A stretch of DNA of 44,616 bases from Burkholderiaceae bacterium (GTDB taxonomy: Bacteria; Pseudomonadota; Gammaproteobacteria; Burkholderiales; Burkholderiaceae_F). The notes under the pieces are model-generated. The model did no database searches. It had not been told where the DNA came from and worked only from the letters and a program-made list of their open reading frames with translations. The stretch's first letter is position 1. The number at the start of each line of letters is the position of its first letter. Location: NCBI GenBank assembly GCA_013696665.1, contig JACCYC010000060.1, forward strand, positions 1 to 44,616. Direction: 5' to 3'. Of the stretch, positions 1 through 7,982 are shown piece after piece. Made by a program: the position numbers and the translations under genes.

Positions 1-899
1 TCCAATCCCTTGATCACTTCGTAACGGCCGCCGGCGCAGGTACACGGCACGCCGTAAATCACATCGGCTGGAATTCCGTAGCTGCCGTCAGAGGGCACGC
101 CCATCGTGACCCATTTGCCGTTGGTTCCCGACACCCAGTCGCGCACGTGATCGATCGCCGCATTGGCGGCCGATGCGGCCGATGACAAGCCGCGCGCTTC
201 GATGATCGCGGCACCGCGTTTGCCGACCGTAGGAATGTAAGTCTCGCGGTACCAGGTGTCCTCGACCAGCGGCTTTGCCGGTCGACCGTTGATCGTGGCA
301 AAGCGTAAGTCGGGGTACATCGTAGGCGAGTGATTGCCCCACACGACCATTTTCTCGATTGCCGCAACCGGGCTGTTTGTCTTCGCAGCGAGCTGCGACA
401 GCGCGCGATTATGGTCGAGCCGCATCATTGCGGTGAATGAAGTCTTCGGTAGCGATGGCGCAGACTTCATTGCGATATAGGCATTCGTGTTAGCCGGGTT
501 GCCAACCACCAGCACCTTGACTGTTCGACTGGCGGCCTGGTCAAGCGCTTTGCCCTGCGCCGTAAAAATTTGCGCATTGGCGGCCAGCAGGTCCTTGCGT
601 TCCATTCCCGGCCCGCGCGGGCGGGCTCCGACCATCAGCGCAATGTCAGTGTCCTTGAAAGCGCTCGTCGCGTCGCAGTACGCATCCATCCCGGCGAGCA
701 GCGGAAACGCACAATCCTCGACCTCCATCATCACGCCCTTGAGCGCTTTCTGCGCCTTCTCGTCAGGAATTTCGAGCAATTGAAGATGGACCGGCTGGTC
801 TTTCCCCAGCATTTCGCCCGAGGCGATCCGAAACAGCAGCGAATATCCGATTTGCCCGGCAGCGCCGGTAACGGCGACGCGGACGGGGGCTGTGGTCAT
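1..899 (-). CDS. mdh: Malate dehydrogenase (3' end cut by window edge)
   Basis: NAD-dependent malate dehydrogenase, the malate-to-oxaloacetate step of the TCA cycle, cytoplasmic. The reverse frame starts with ATG at 899 and stays open to base 1, giving about 299 of the roughly 328 residues usual in Burkholderiales, so only the C-terminus is missing. The N-terminus carries the Rossmann motif TGAAGQIG (residues 11-18), and the active-site segment GNHSPTMYPD places the catalytic His near residue 190. A GGAGAG ribosome binding site lies just upstream of the ATG. It diverges from the GntR regulator and the sdh operon, the arrangement known from Burkholderiales, which suggests shared control of the TCA genes. 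Identity is secure from sequence. Confidence 0.96.
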   Translation of the reverse strand, partial: MTTAPVRVAVTGAAGQIGYSLLFRIASGEMLGKDQPVHLQLLEIPDEKAQKALKGVMMEVEDCAFPLLAGMDAYCDATSAFKDTDIALMVGARPRGPGMERKDLLAANAQIFTAQGKALDQAASRTVKVLVVGNPANTNAYIAMKSAPSLPKTSFTAMMRLDHNRALSQLAAKTNSPVAAIEKMVVWGNHSPTMYPDLRFATINGRPAKPLVEDTWYRETYIPTVGKRGAAIIEARGLSSAASAANAAIDHVRDWVSGTNGKWVTMGVPSDGSYGIPADVIYGVPCTCAGGRYEVIKGL

Positions 900-1046
900 C
901 GTTGAACTCTCCGAATGTGTCGTAGGCGTGCGGCGTTTGAAGGCTATCAGGCCCGGTGATTGTTTCTCTCCGGAAGCCGCCGTTCGAAATAGTCTACTGC
1001 CCTACGAACCGGCCAGAGCTGCGTCCATCAGCGCGTGCCCGTCCAG

Positions 1047-1058
1047 TCTTATATAAGA
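1047..1058. promoter_or_regulatory. Candidate operator of the GntR regulator (perfect palindrome)
   Basis: TCTTATATAAGA is a perfect 12-base palindrome, strikingly AT-rich in a GC-rich region, in the mdh/gntR divergent intergenic space. HutC-type GntR regulators usually bind AT-rich palindromes close to their own gene, so autoregulation is a reasonable inference. It sits just upstream of a consensus -10 box, so a bound dimer would block or modulate that promoter. No binding data; the assignment is by position and symmetry. Confidence 0.5.
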
Positions 1059-1065
1059 TACAAGA

Positions 1066-1071
1066 TATAAT
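1066..1071 (+). promoter_or_regulatory. Consensus -10 box for the GntR regulator gene
   Basis: A perfect TATAAT lies 11 bases before the ATG at 1083. No recognisable -35 hexamer sits 16-18 bases upstream; that space is taken by the TCTTATATAAGA palindrome. If this is the promoter, transcription would start about 1078, making the message almost leaderless for ATG 1083, or with a 20-base leader for the alternative ATG at 1098. Confidence 0.4.
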
Positions 1072-1082
1072 GTAAAGCTGGT

Positions 1083-1856
1083 ATGGTGAAATCAGGCATG
1101 AGTGGAGTCGATGGTCCGGACGCCCCGCGCGCCAGCAAGGCCGCCGTTTACGCGCCTTTGTATCGGCAAATCAAGAGCTTGCTACTGCGCAGCCTGCAGG
1201 TCGGCGAGTGGAAGCCGGGCCAGATGATTCCGAGTGAGCTCGAGCTGGCAAACCGATTTCAGGTCAGCCAGGGCACGGTGCGAAAAGCAATCGATGAACT
1301 ATCGACCGAGAATTTGTTGATTCGCAAGCAGGGCAAAGGGACGTTCGTGGCGACCCACCACGAGCCGCGCGCTCGATTCCGGTTTCTTCGCGTAGTGCCT
1401 GACGATCGCGCGCCGGTCCCCGCAGTCAGCCGATACCTTGAATGCAAGAGAGTTCGTGCACCGCGCGAGGTTGGAATGCAGCTCGCGCTCAAGCCTAGCG
1501 ATCCGCTGGTCTATCTCCGTCGTTTGCTGACCTTTGAAGGTTCTCCGGTGGTGCTTGATGAGATCTGGCTGCCTGGGCAGCTGTTCAAGAAGTTGACCGC
1601 CGAACGTCTTGCCGAATACAACGGTCCGCTTTATGGCTTGTTTGAATCCGAATTCGGAACGCGGATGATTCGCGCCGATGAACGCATTCGGGCGGTGGCG
1701 GCGGCCGCCGATGCCGCGCGGCTTCTGAAGGTGGCAGCCGGCTCCCCGCTGTTGCTGGTTGAACGCGTTTCCTATACCTATGGCGAGCGGCCGGTCGAGG
1801 TGCGACGCGGCTTATCGGTCACTGAGGAGTATCACTATCGGAACACGCTGACTTAG
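1083..1856 (+). CDS. GntR/HutC-family transcriptional regulator with UTRA domain
   Basis: DNA-binding regulator of 257 residues. Residues about 24-92 form the winged-helix GntR domain (start APLYRQIKSLL, recognition region SQGTVRKAIDELSTENLL, wing RKQGKGTFV). Residues about 105-250 match the UTRA ligand-binding fold of the HutC subfamily. The ligand cannot be read from sequence. It lies immediately before sdhC and divergent from mdh, so a role in controlling TCA genes is inferred from context. A palindrome and a TATAAT box lie directly upstream. The start could also be ATG 1098 (MSGVDG), because neither start has a good ribosome binding site. Confidence 0.88.
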   Translation: MVKSGMSGVDGPDAPRASKAAVYAPLYRQIKSLLLRSLQVGEWKPGQMIPSELELANRFQVSQGTVRKAIDELSTENLLIRKQGKGTFVATHHEPRARFRFLRVVPDDRAPVPAVSRYLECKRVRAPREVGMQLALKPSDPLVYLRRLLTFEGSPVVLDEIWLPGQLFKKLTAERLAEYNGPLYGLFESEFGTRMIRADERIRAVAAAADAARLLKVAAGSPLLLVERVSYTYGERPVEVRRGLSVTEEYHYRNTLT

Positions 1857-1968
1857 AGGCCGCCACAATTTGCCGGCGCTGGCCAGTGCGATTTGGTTCA
1901 GTGCATCAATTCGGTCAGAATATCGGTCGAACCCGACTCCGTCTCGCCTCAAACTGAATAATCAGCCG

Positions 1969-2385
1969 ATGAGCACGTTTACCGCAACAAAACGACCGCG
2001 GCGGGTTTATCGCAATCTTCAGTTCCCGCTGCTGCTTACGTACCGGTTACCGCTCGCGGGCGTGGTGTCGATCATGCATCGAATTAGCGGCGCGCTTTTG
2101 TTTCTCGCATTGCCTTTTCTGCTGTGGCTGTTTGATCTGAGCCTTACGTCCGAGTTGAGCTTCGAGCGGTTACGCGGACTGACCTCAAATTTCCTGGTCA
2201 AACTGACTTTGCTGTTGCTGATCTGGAGTTTTCTGCACCATCTGATTGCTGGCGTTCGCTACTTGGTGCTGGATCTTCATATCGGGCTTGGCCTCAAATC
2301 GTCGCGCTCGAGTGCCATGGCTGTTTATGCGATTAGTCTGCCGCTGACACTGCTCGCCGCTCTGCGTTTGTTCGGGGCTATCTGA
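1969..2385 (+). CDS. sdhC: Succinate dehydrogenase cytochrome b556 subunit
   Basis: Membrane anchor of complex II, 138 residues, binding heme b and quinone together with SdhD in the inner membrane. It shows the N-terminal SdhC signature around HRISGALLFL, three hydrophobic helices, and the heme-ligand helix FLHHLIAGVRYLVLD, whose first His pair fits the ligand position known in E. coli SdhC. The ATG at 1969 is preferred because it gives the usual SdhC N-terminus; an upstream in-frame TTG at 1870 would add 33 unlikely residues. No clear Shine-Dalgarno precedes it. Its TGA overlaps the ATG of sdhD by one base, so translation is probably coupled. Confidence 0.93.
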   Translation: MSTFTATKRPRRVYRNLQFPLLLTYRLPLAGVVSIMHRISGALLFLALPFLLWLFDLSLTSELSFERLRGLTSNFLVKLTLLLLIWSFLHHLIAGVRYLVLDLHIGLGLKSSRSSAMAVYAISLPLTLLAALRLFGAI

Positions 2386-2750
2386 TGGCAGGTCTAAGAG
2401 GCATTGGCTCCAAGCGCCTCGTGGTTGGGGCGCACTACGGGGTGACTAGCTTTCTTGGCCAGCGCATCACGTCGGTAGTGCTGGTTATCTGGCTGCTGCT
2501 GGTGGGCCTCAGCCTGCTGTTTGGCCCGCTTTCATACGACACATGGGCCGCTTTGTTCGCGCCGCTGTGGATGAAGATCGTCAGCCTTATTGCGCTTTTG
2601 TCATTGCTTTACCACGCGTGGGTCGGGCTGCGCAATATTTGGATGGATTACGTCACGCCGGTGTGGGCGCGCCTGTCTCTGCAGTCAGTCACCGTCTTGT
2701 GGCTGATCAGTTGTGCGGTCTGGTCGGTTCAGATTTTGTGGAGAGTCTGA
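2385..2750 (+). CDS. sdhD: Succinate dehydrogenase hydrophobic membrane anchor subunit
   Basis: Second membrane anchor of complex II, 121 residues. It has three transmembrane segments and the heme/quinone signature YHAWVGLRNIWMDY, corresponding to the His-x-x-x-Gly and Asp-Tyr positions of the SdhD family. The start ATG shares one base with the sdhC stop codon, and the stop is followed five bases later by the GTG of sdhA. The order C-D-A-B is the standard one. Its function depends on assembly with SdhC, A and B in the inner membrane. Confidence 0.92.
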   Translation: MAGLRGIGSKRLVVGAHYGVTSFLGQRITSVVLVIWLLLVGLSLLFGPLSYDTWAALFAPLWMKIVSLIALLSLLYHAWVGLRNIWMDYVTPVWARLSLQSVTVLWLISCAVWSVQILWRV

Positions 2751-2755
2751 GTAGC

Positions 2756-4534
2756 GTGGCCAACCTGTCCGGTCTTGCAAGACGCCGCTTCGATGCGGTG
2801 ATCGTCGGCGCCGGGGGCGCGGGGATGCGATGTTCATTGCAGCTGGCAAACGCCGGATTGAACGTCGCAGTGCTGTCGAAGGTTTTTCCCACCCGCTCGC
2901 ACACGGTGGCAGCGCAGGGTGGAATTGGCGCCTCGCTTGGCAACATGACCGAAGACAACTGGTTGTGGCACATGTTCGATACGGTCAAAGGCTCGGACTA
3001 TCTGGGCGACCAGGACGCGATCGAGTTCATGTGCCGCGAAGCGCCCAACGTGGTGTACGAGCTCGAGCACTTCGGCATGCCATTCGATCGCAACCCGGAC
3101 GGAACGATTTATCAGCGCCCGTTCGGTGGCCACTCGGCGCACTTTGGCGAAAAACCCGTCCCACGCGCGTGCGCTGCCGCAGATCGCACCGGGCACGCGC
3201 TGCTGCATACGCTGTATCAACGCAATGTCGCTTCGCGCACCCAGTTCTTTGTTGAGTGGATGGCGCTCGATTTGATTCGTAACGCTGATGGCGACGTGGT
3301 GGGCGTTATTGCAATCGAAATGGAAACCGGCGAGCCGATGATCTTCGAGTCGAAGGTGACAGTGCTTGCGACCGGTGGCGCGGGTCGGATCTGGGACGCA
3401 TCGACTAACGCATATATCTGCACCGGCGACGGGATGGGAATGACCGCGCGCGCGGGTCTCCCCCTTGAAGACATGGAGTTCTGGCAGTTCCATCCCACCG
3501 GCGTGGCGGGTGCGGGCGTGCTGATCACTGAAGGCGTGCGCGGCGAAGGCGGCATCCTGCTGAACTGCAACGGCGAGCGCTTCATGGAGCGGTACGCACC
3601 AACGCTGAAGGACCTCGCGCCGCGCGATTTTGTTTCACGCTCCATGGATCAGGAGATCAAGGAAGGGCGCGGCTGCGGACCTAACAAAGACTATGTGCTG
3701 TTGAAGCTCGATCACCTGGGCGCAGAGACAATCATCAAGCGACTGCCATCGATCCGCGAAATTGCGATCAAATTTGCCAACGTCGATCCGATCCGCGAGC
3801 CCATTCCGGTCGTGCCGACCATTCACTATCAGATGGGTGGCATCCCGACGAACTACCTCGGTCAGGTGGTGGCGCCGAAGGATGGCAACCCAAGTGCGGT
3901 TGTCGACGGCCTGTATGCGATTGGCGAGTGCGCGTGCGTCAGCGTGCATGGCGCCAATCGACTCGGCACGAACTCGCTGCTCGACCTGCTTGTGTTCGGC
4001 CGTGCCGCTGGCAATCACATCGTCGAGCGGCACGCGACCCAGCGTGAAGGGCACCGCAGCTTTCCCGCCGACGGCGGGCAGCACACGGTCGCCCGCCTGA
4101 CGGCGCTCGACGCGGCGAGCAACGGCGAGCGCGTTCAGGACGTTGCCAACGATATTCGAAAGACGATGCAGTTTCATTGCGGCGTGTTTCGGACCGGCGC
4201 GACGCTGCAGGAAGGCGTGCGCAAAATCATGGCGCTTGAGGAGCGTGCGAAGCGCGTCTCGATCGAAGACAAGTCCAAAATTTTTAATACTGCTCGAATC
4301 GAGGCGCTCGAGCTCGAGAACCTGGTCGAGACCGCCAAGGCGACGATCGTGTCAGCCGCAGCACGCACCGAAAGCCGCGGCGCTCATGCGCGTGACGATT
4401 TTCCAGAGCGCGACGACGTGCACTGGATCAAACACACGTTGTACTACTCCGACGGTAATCGTCTCGATTACAAGCCGGTGAACATGAAACCGCTCAGCGT
4501 TGAGACGTTCGAACCTAAGAGAAGAACGTTTTGA
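2756..4534 (+). CDS. sdhA: Succinate dehydrogenase flavoprotein subunit
   Basis: Catalytic subunit of complex II: oxidises succinate to fumarate and passes electrons to covalently bound FAD. The 592 residues are full length. The FAD dinucleotide fold VIVGAGGAG is at 16-24; the covalent flavin site SHTVAAQGG places the FAD-linked His at residue 49. Other typical blocks are FWQFHPTGVAGAG, RGEGGILLNC and VPTIHYQMGGIPTN. GTG 2756 was chosen because GGAGAG lies ten bases upstream and the N-terminus then matches the family; the frame stays open further upstream only by overlapping sdhD. SdhE, encoded two genes later, is expected to attach the flavin. Confidence 0.97.
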   Translation: MANLSGLARRRFDAVIVGAGGAGMRCSLQLANAGLNVAVLSKVFPTRSHTVAAQGGIGASLGNMTEDNWLWHMFDTVKGSDYLGDQDAIEFMCREAPNVVYELEHFGMPFDRNPDGTIYQRPFGGHSAHFGEKPVPRACAAADRTGHALLHTLYQRNVASRTQFFVEWMALDLIRNADGDVVGVIAIEMETGEPMIFESKVTVLATGGAGRIWDASTNAYICTGDGMGMTARAGLPLEDMEFWQFHPTGVAGAGVLITEGVRGEGGILLNCNGERFMERYAPTLKDLAPRDFVSRSMDQEIKEGRGCGPNKDYVLLKLDHLGAETIIKRLPSIREIAIKFANVDPIREPIPVVPTIHYQMGGIPTNYLGQVVAPKDGNPSAVVDGLYAIGECACVSVHGANRLGTNSLLDLLVFGRAAGNHIVERHATQREGHRSFPADGGQHTVARLTALDAASNGERVQDVANDIRKTMQFHCGVFRTGATLQEGVRKIMALEERAKRVSIEDKSKIFNTARIEALELENLVETAKATIVSAAARTESRGAHARDDFPERDDVHWIKHTLYYSDGNRLDYKPVNMKPLSVETFEPKRRTF

Positions 4535-4544
4535 AGGAATCACG

Positions 4545-5297
4545 ATGAACGAAAGCGCAGTTGCAGTACCGGGTGTTGCACCGGCAGAAGCACGAACGGT
4601 GCACTTCGAAATCTATCGCTACGACCCGGACAAGGACGACAGGCCCTACATGCAGAAGCTGCAGGTGGCGCTGCAACCGGCCGACCGGATGCTGCTCGAC
4701 GCTTTGATCCGCATCAAGAGCGAGGTCGACGACAGCCTGTCGCTGCGGCGCAGCTGCCGCGAGGGTGTATGCGGCTCCGACGCGATGAACATCAACGGCA
4801 AAAACGGGCTGGCGTGTGTCACGAACCTCCGGGACCTGAAGGAGCCGATTGTTCTGCGGCCGTTGCCGGGTCTGCCGGTCATCCGTGACCTGATCGTCGA
4901 CATGTCGCAGTTTTTCAAGCAGTACAACTCGATCAAGCCTTATCTGATCAACGACACGCCGCCGCCGGAAAAAGAGCGACTGCAATCGCCCGAAGAACGC
5001 GAAGAGCTCAACGGACTGTACGAATGCATTTTGTGTGCGTGCTGTTCAACTGCGTGTCCGTCGTTCTGGTGGAATCCGGACAAGTTCGTCGGGCCGGCGG
5101 GTTTGCTGCAGGCGTACCGGTTCATTGCCGACTCGCGCGACCAGGCGACCAACGAGCGGCTGGACGATCTGCACGACCCGTATCGATTGTTCCGGTGCCA
5201 CACGATCATGAACTGCGTCGACGTATGCCCGAAGAACCTGAACCCGACGATGGCCATCGGCAAGATCAAGGAGCTGCTGGTGCGGAGGGCGGTGTGA
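4545..5297 (+). CDS. sdhB: Succinate dehydrogenase iron-sulfur subunit
   Basis: Electron-transfer subunit of complex II, 250 residues. The [2Fe-2S] site is CREGVCGSDA followed by the distal Cys (C71, C76, D79, C91). The [4Fe-4S] and [3Fe-4S] sites are CILCACCSTACP (from C161) and CHTIMNCVDVCP (C218, C224, C228). The first about 17 residues are an N-terminal extension compared with E. coli. ATG 4545 is preceded by AAGGA. The GTGA at 5294-5297 joins it to sdhE, so the two are translationally coupled. Confidence 0.97.
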   Translation: MNESAVAVPGVAPAEARTVHFEIYRYDPDKDDRPYMQKLQVALQPADRMLLDALIRIKSEVDDSLSLRRSCREGVCGSDAMNINGKNGLACVTNLRDLKEPIVLRPLPGLPVIRDLIVDMSQFFKQYNSIKPYLINDTPPPEKERLQSPEEREELNGLYECILCACCSTACPSFWWNPDKFVGPAGLLQAYRFIADSRDQATNERLDDLHDPYRLFRCHTIMNCVDVCPKNLNPTMAIGKIKELLVRRAV

Positions 5298-5563
5298 TTG
5301 TCGAGGCGGCGGAGTTACCTCTTGCGCGACGGCGGTTGCGCTGGCGCGCGCGTCGAGGGTTGCTTGAAAACGATTTGATCCTATCGCGTTTCTTTGCAAG
5401 TCACGGCGATGACCTGACCGCAGACGAGATGGTGGCGGTCGAGTCGTTGCTTGATCTTCCGGAGAATGAACTGCTCGACGTGCTGCTGGCGCGCGCTGAA
5501 CTGCGCGATGCAATCGATATCCCCGACGTACGTGCGGTGTTGCAACGTCTGCGCGCCGCTTGA
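5294..5563 (+). CDS. sdhE: FAD assembly factor SdhE
   Basis: Small cytoplasmic protein of 89 residues that promotes covalent attachment of FAD to SdhA. The family hallmark RGxxE is present as RGLLE, inside RRGLLENDLILSRFF, and the length matches E. coli SdhE (88). The GTG at 5294 overlaps the sdhB stop in a GTGA arrangement, with GGAGGG just upstream, which decides the start. Its place between sdhB and gltA is the usual one in betaproteobacteria. Confidence 0.93.
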   Translation: MIVEAAELPLARRRLRWRARRGLLENDLILSRFFASHGDDLTADEMVAVESLLDLPENELLDVLLARAELRDAIDIPDVRAVLQRLRAA

Positions 5564-5583
5564 ATATTCACCAGGACTCCTCA

Positions 5584-6900
5584 ATGGCGCTCGATGCCTC
5601 GAACAAGAAAGCCACGCTGTCATTTTCTGATGGCACGCCTTCAATGGACCTGCCGATACACGAGGGGACGATTGGCCCGGACGTGATTGATATTCGACAG
5701 TTGTACGGGAAGACAAAAAAATTCACGTACGACCCCGGATTCATGTCGACCGCGGCGTGCGATTCATCGATCACCTATATCGACGGCGACAAGGGAGAGC
5801 TGCTTTATCGCGGCTATCCGATCGAGCAACTCGCCACCCAATGTGACTATCTCGAAACGTGCCACCTGCTGCTATATGGCGAGTTGCCCAACGTGGCCCA
5901 GAAGCAGGCATTCGACAAGACAGTGACGTATCACACGATGGTCAACGAGCAGATGCAGTTTTTTCTGCGCGGGTTCCGGCGCGATGCGCACCCGATGGCA
6001 GTGATGACGGGCCTGGTTGGCGCCATGTCTGCGTTTTATCCCGACTCGATGAATCTGAACGACCCGCAGCAGCGCGAGATCTCCGCGCACCGGTTGATTG
6101 CGAAGATGCCAACGCTGGTGGCGATGGCTTACAAGTACACGGTGGGTCAGCCTTATGTTTACCCTCGCAATGATCTGTCTTATGCGGCCAATTTCATGCG
6201 CATGATGTTCGCCACGCCGTGCGAGGAATACAAGGTTAACGACGTGCTGGTGCGCGCGATGGATCGCATCTTTATTCTGCACGCCGATCATGAGCAAAAC
6301 GCTTCGACCTCGACCGTTCGGCTCTGCGCGTCGTCGGGGACCAATCCGTTCGCAGCGATCGCCGCGGGCGTGGCGTGTCTCTGGGGGCCTGCGCACGGCG
6401 GTGCCAACGAGGCAGCCTTGAACATGCTGTACGACATACAGTCGCAGGGCGGCGTGGCGAAGATCGGCGAGTTTATCGCCAAGGTCAAGGATAAGGATTC
6501 AGAAGTGCGTTTGATGGGTTTTGGCCATCGGGTTTACAAGAACTACGATCCACGCGCCAAGCTGATGCGCGAAACGTGCCACGAAGTACTGCACGAACTC
6601 GGGCTGCAAAATGACCCGCTGTTTGAGCTGGCGATGGCACTCGAAAAGATCGCGCTGGAGGATGACTATTTCGTCAGCCGCAAGCTGTATCCGAACGTCG
6701 ACTACTACTCGGGCATCGTGCAAAAAGCGATCGGGATCCCGGTGCCGTTGTTTACCGCGATCTTTGCCCTAGCTCGAACGGTTGGCTGGATTGCGCAATT
6801 GAACGAAATGATTGCCGATCCCGAATACAAGATCGGCCGGCCGAGACAGCTGTACGTCGGTGCAACCCGGCGTGATGCGAAGCCGATCGACAAGCGTTGA
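5584..6900 (+). CDS. gltA: Citrate synthase
   Basis: Condenses oxaloacetate and acetyl-CoA to citrate. The 438 residues fit the hexameric type I enzymes. Catalytic residues are visible: H271 in WGPAHGGAN, H315 in MGFGHRVYKN and D373 in PNVDYYSG. ATG 5584 has AGGA seven bases upstream; an in-frame TTG at 5560 overlaps the sdhE stop and is less likely. It is the last gene of the sdh operon and converges on the yihY-like gene with only four bases between stop codons; I see no terminator hairpin there. Confidence 0.97.
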   Translation: MALDASNKKATLSFSDGTPSMDLPIHEGTIGPDVIDIRQLYGKTKKFTYDPGFMSTAACDSSITYIDGDKGELLYRGYPIEQLATQCDYLETCHLLLYGELPNVAQKQAFDKTVTYHTMVNEQMQFFLRGFRRDAHPMAVMTGLVGAMSAFYPDSMNLNDPQQREISAHRLIAKMPTLVAMAYKYTVGQPYVYPRNDLSYAANFMRMMFATPCEEYKVNDVLVRAMDRIFILHADHEQNASTSTVRLCASSGTNPFAAIAAGVACLWGPAHGGANEAALNMLYDIQSQGGVAKIGEFIAKVKDKDSEVRLMGFGHRVYKNYDPRAKLMRETCHEVLHELGLQNDPLFELAMALEKIALEDDYFVSRKLYPNVDYYSGIVQKAIGIPVPLFTAIFALARTVGWIAQLNEMIADPEYKIGRPRQLYVGATRRDAKPIDKR

Positions 6901-6904
6901 GAGT

Positions 6905-7819
6905 TCAAGCCTTCTCCGCTTGCATTGGCTCGGCCTCAGTCGTGATCGGCTCATAACCGATCCGCTCGTACTCGGCGATCACCTGCGCGCCGAGCAGCAC
7001 CACAATTGCGCCAATCTCGACACTGATCAACACAGCGATCGACGTCGTCAGCGAGCCGTAGACCACCTGGATTTGCGAGATGGTCGAGTAATACCAGGCC
7101 AGAATATGGCGTGTGATCTCCCACAGCAGCGCCGCCGCCGTACCGCCGATCAACGCATGCCGTAGCCGCAGTCGCCCTACGGGCATCACCATATAAATCG
7201 CGGTCAACAGAAAGATCTCGCCACCCACTCCCATTAAGTACAGCAGTCGAGTCGAAAATAATTCGAGTGGCTGCGGCTCGCCAAAAATGATCAGCGAGTG
7301 AGTCCCTAGCTGGCCGATTGCACTCGAGACGATAGTGATAATCAGCAATCCCACGGAGAGCGAAAGAATGAACAGGTACGGCATTACCGCGGACATCAAG
7401 AAATGCCGCCGCCTCACCGTCACTCGATGAAAGAAAATCACCGACATCGCGTTCTCGAGAACGGTGAACGCCAGGCTGCTGAAGAACAGCATAAGGATCA
7501 GCAGTAACCATCCGACAACTTCACGATGCGCCAGAAAATTACGCAGTTCGCCCACCAGCGCGCCCGATTGGCCCGGAACCACGAACTCGAGGTAGGCGCC
7601 GATTGCACTCAGCACCTGCGCTTCTTCGAAAAGGTGCGTCAGCGCCAGCACGACCAGAATCAACAGCGGCACCAGCGATAGCAGCGCGTAGTAAGCGACT
7701 GCGCCCGCCAACAGCAATCCTTGATTGGCTCGAAACTGCTTCAGCACGGCGAGCGAAAAAACGCCCGGGTGCTTCAGCACCTTGGTGGCACGGCGCCCGA
7801 ATCCCTTCATTGGGCGCAC
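6905..7819 (-). CDS. YihY/BrkB-family inner membrane protein
   Basis: Predicted integral membrane protein of 304 residues with about six transmembrane segments. The N-terminal family block is recognisable around NQGLLLAGAVAYYALLSLVPLL, and the later block is GGTAAALLWEITRHILAWYY. The family (YihY, also called virulence factor BrkB) is widespread; its biochemical role is not settled, and it is not an RNase despite an old name. The start could be GTG 7819 or ATG 7810. The gene lies 16 bases downstream of the frame-corrected end of the creD-like gene on the same strand, so they may be co-transcribed. Confidence 0.88.
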   Translation of the reverse strand: MRPMKGFGRRATKVLKHPGVFSLAVLKQFRANQGLLLAGAVAYYALLSLVPLLILVVLALTHLFEEAQVLSAIGAYLEFVVPGQSGALVGELRNFLAHREVVGWLLLILMLFFSSLAFTVLENAMSVIFFHRVTVRRRHFLMSAVMPYLFILSLSVGLLIITIVSSAIGQLGTHSLIIFGEPQPLELFSTRLLYLMGVGGEIFLLTAIYMVMPVGRLRLRHALIGGTAAALLWEITRHILAWYYSTISQIQVVYGSLTTSIAVLISVEIGAIVVLLGAQVIAEYERIGYEPITTEAEPMQAEKA

Positions 7820-7835
7820 TGTAACGCGCCCTGTT

Positions 7836-7982
7836 TTACTGGTGTGTAGCGGTCTGTGGCGCGCGTGTCATTTTTCTCCAGTCGAACCTGCGCGTCGCGA
7901 TCATCGCCAGCGCCAGCATCGCGAACATCAGCACGCTTCCCATCAGTAGCGCGGTCCCTTCCGCGACCAAGATCGCGTAAAT
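7836..7982 (-). pseudogene. creD: Detached 3' end of creD in a shifted frame
   Basis: Reading the minus strand from about 7982 in the neighbouring frame gives IYAILVAEGTALLMG, then a hydrophobic helix and ATRRFDW before TAA at 7836. This is the expected C-terminal transmembrane segment and tail of CreD. The upstream frame reaches LALMYA at about 7987, so adding one base between 7983 and 7989 would restore one continuous reading frame of about 457 codons. Confidence 0.75.
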
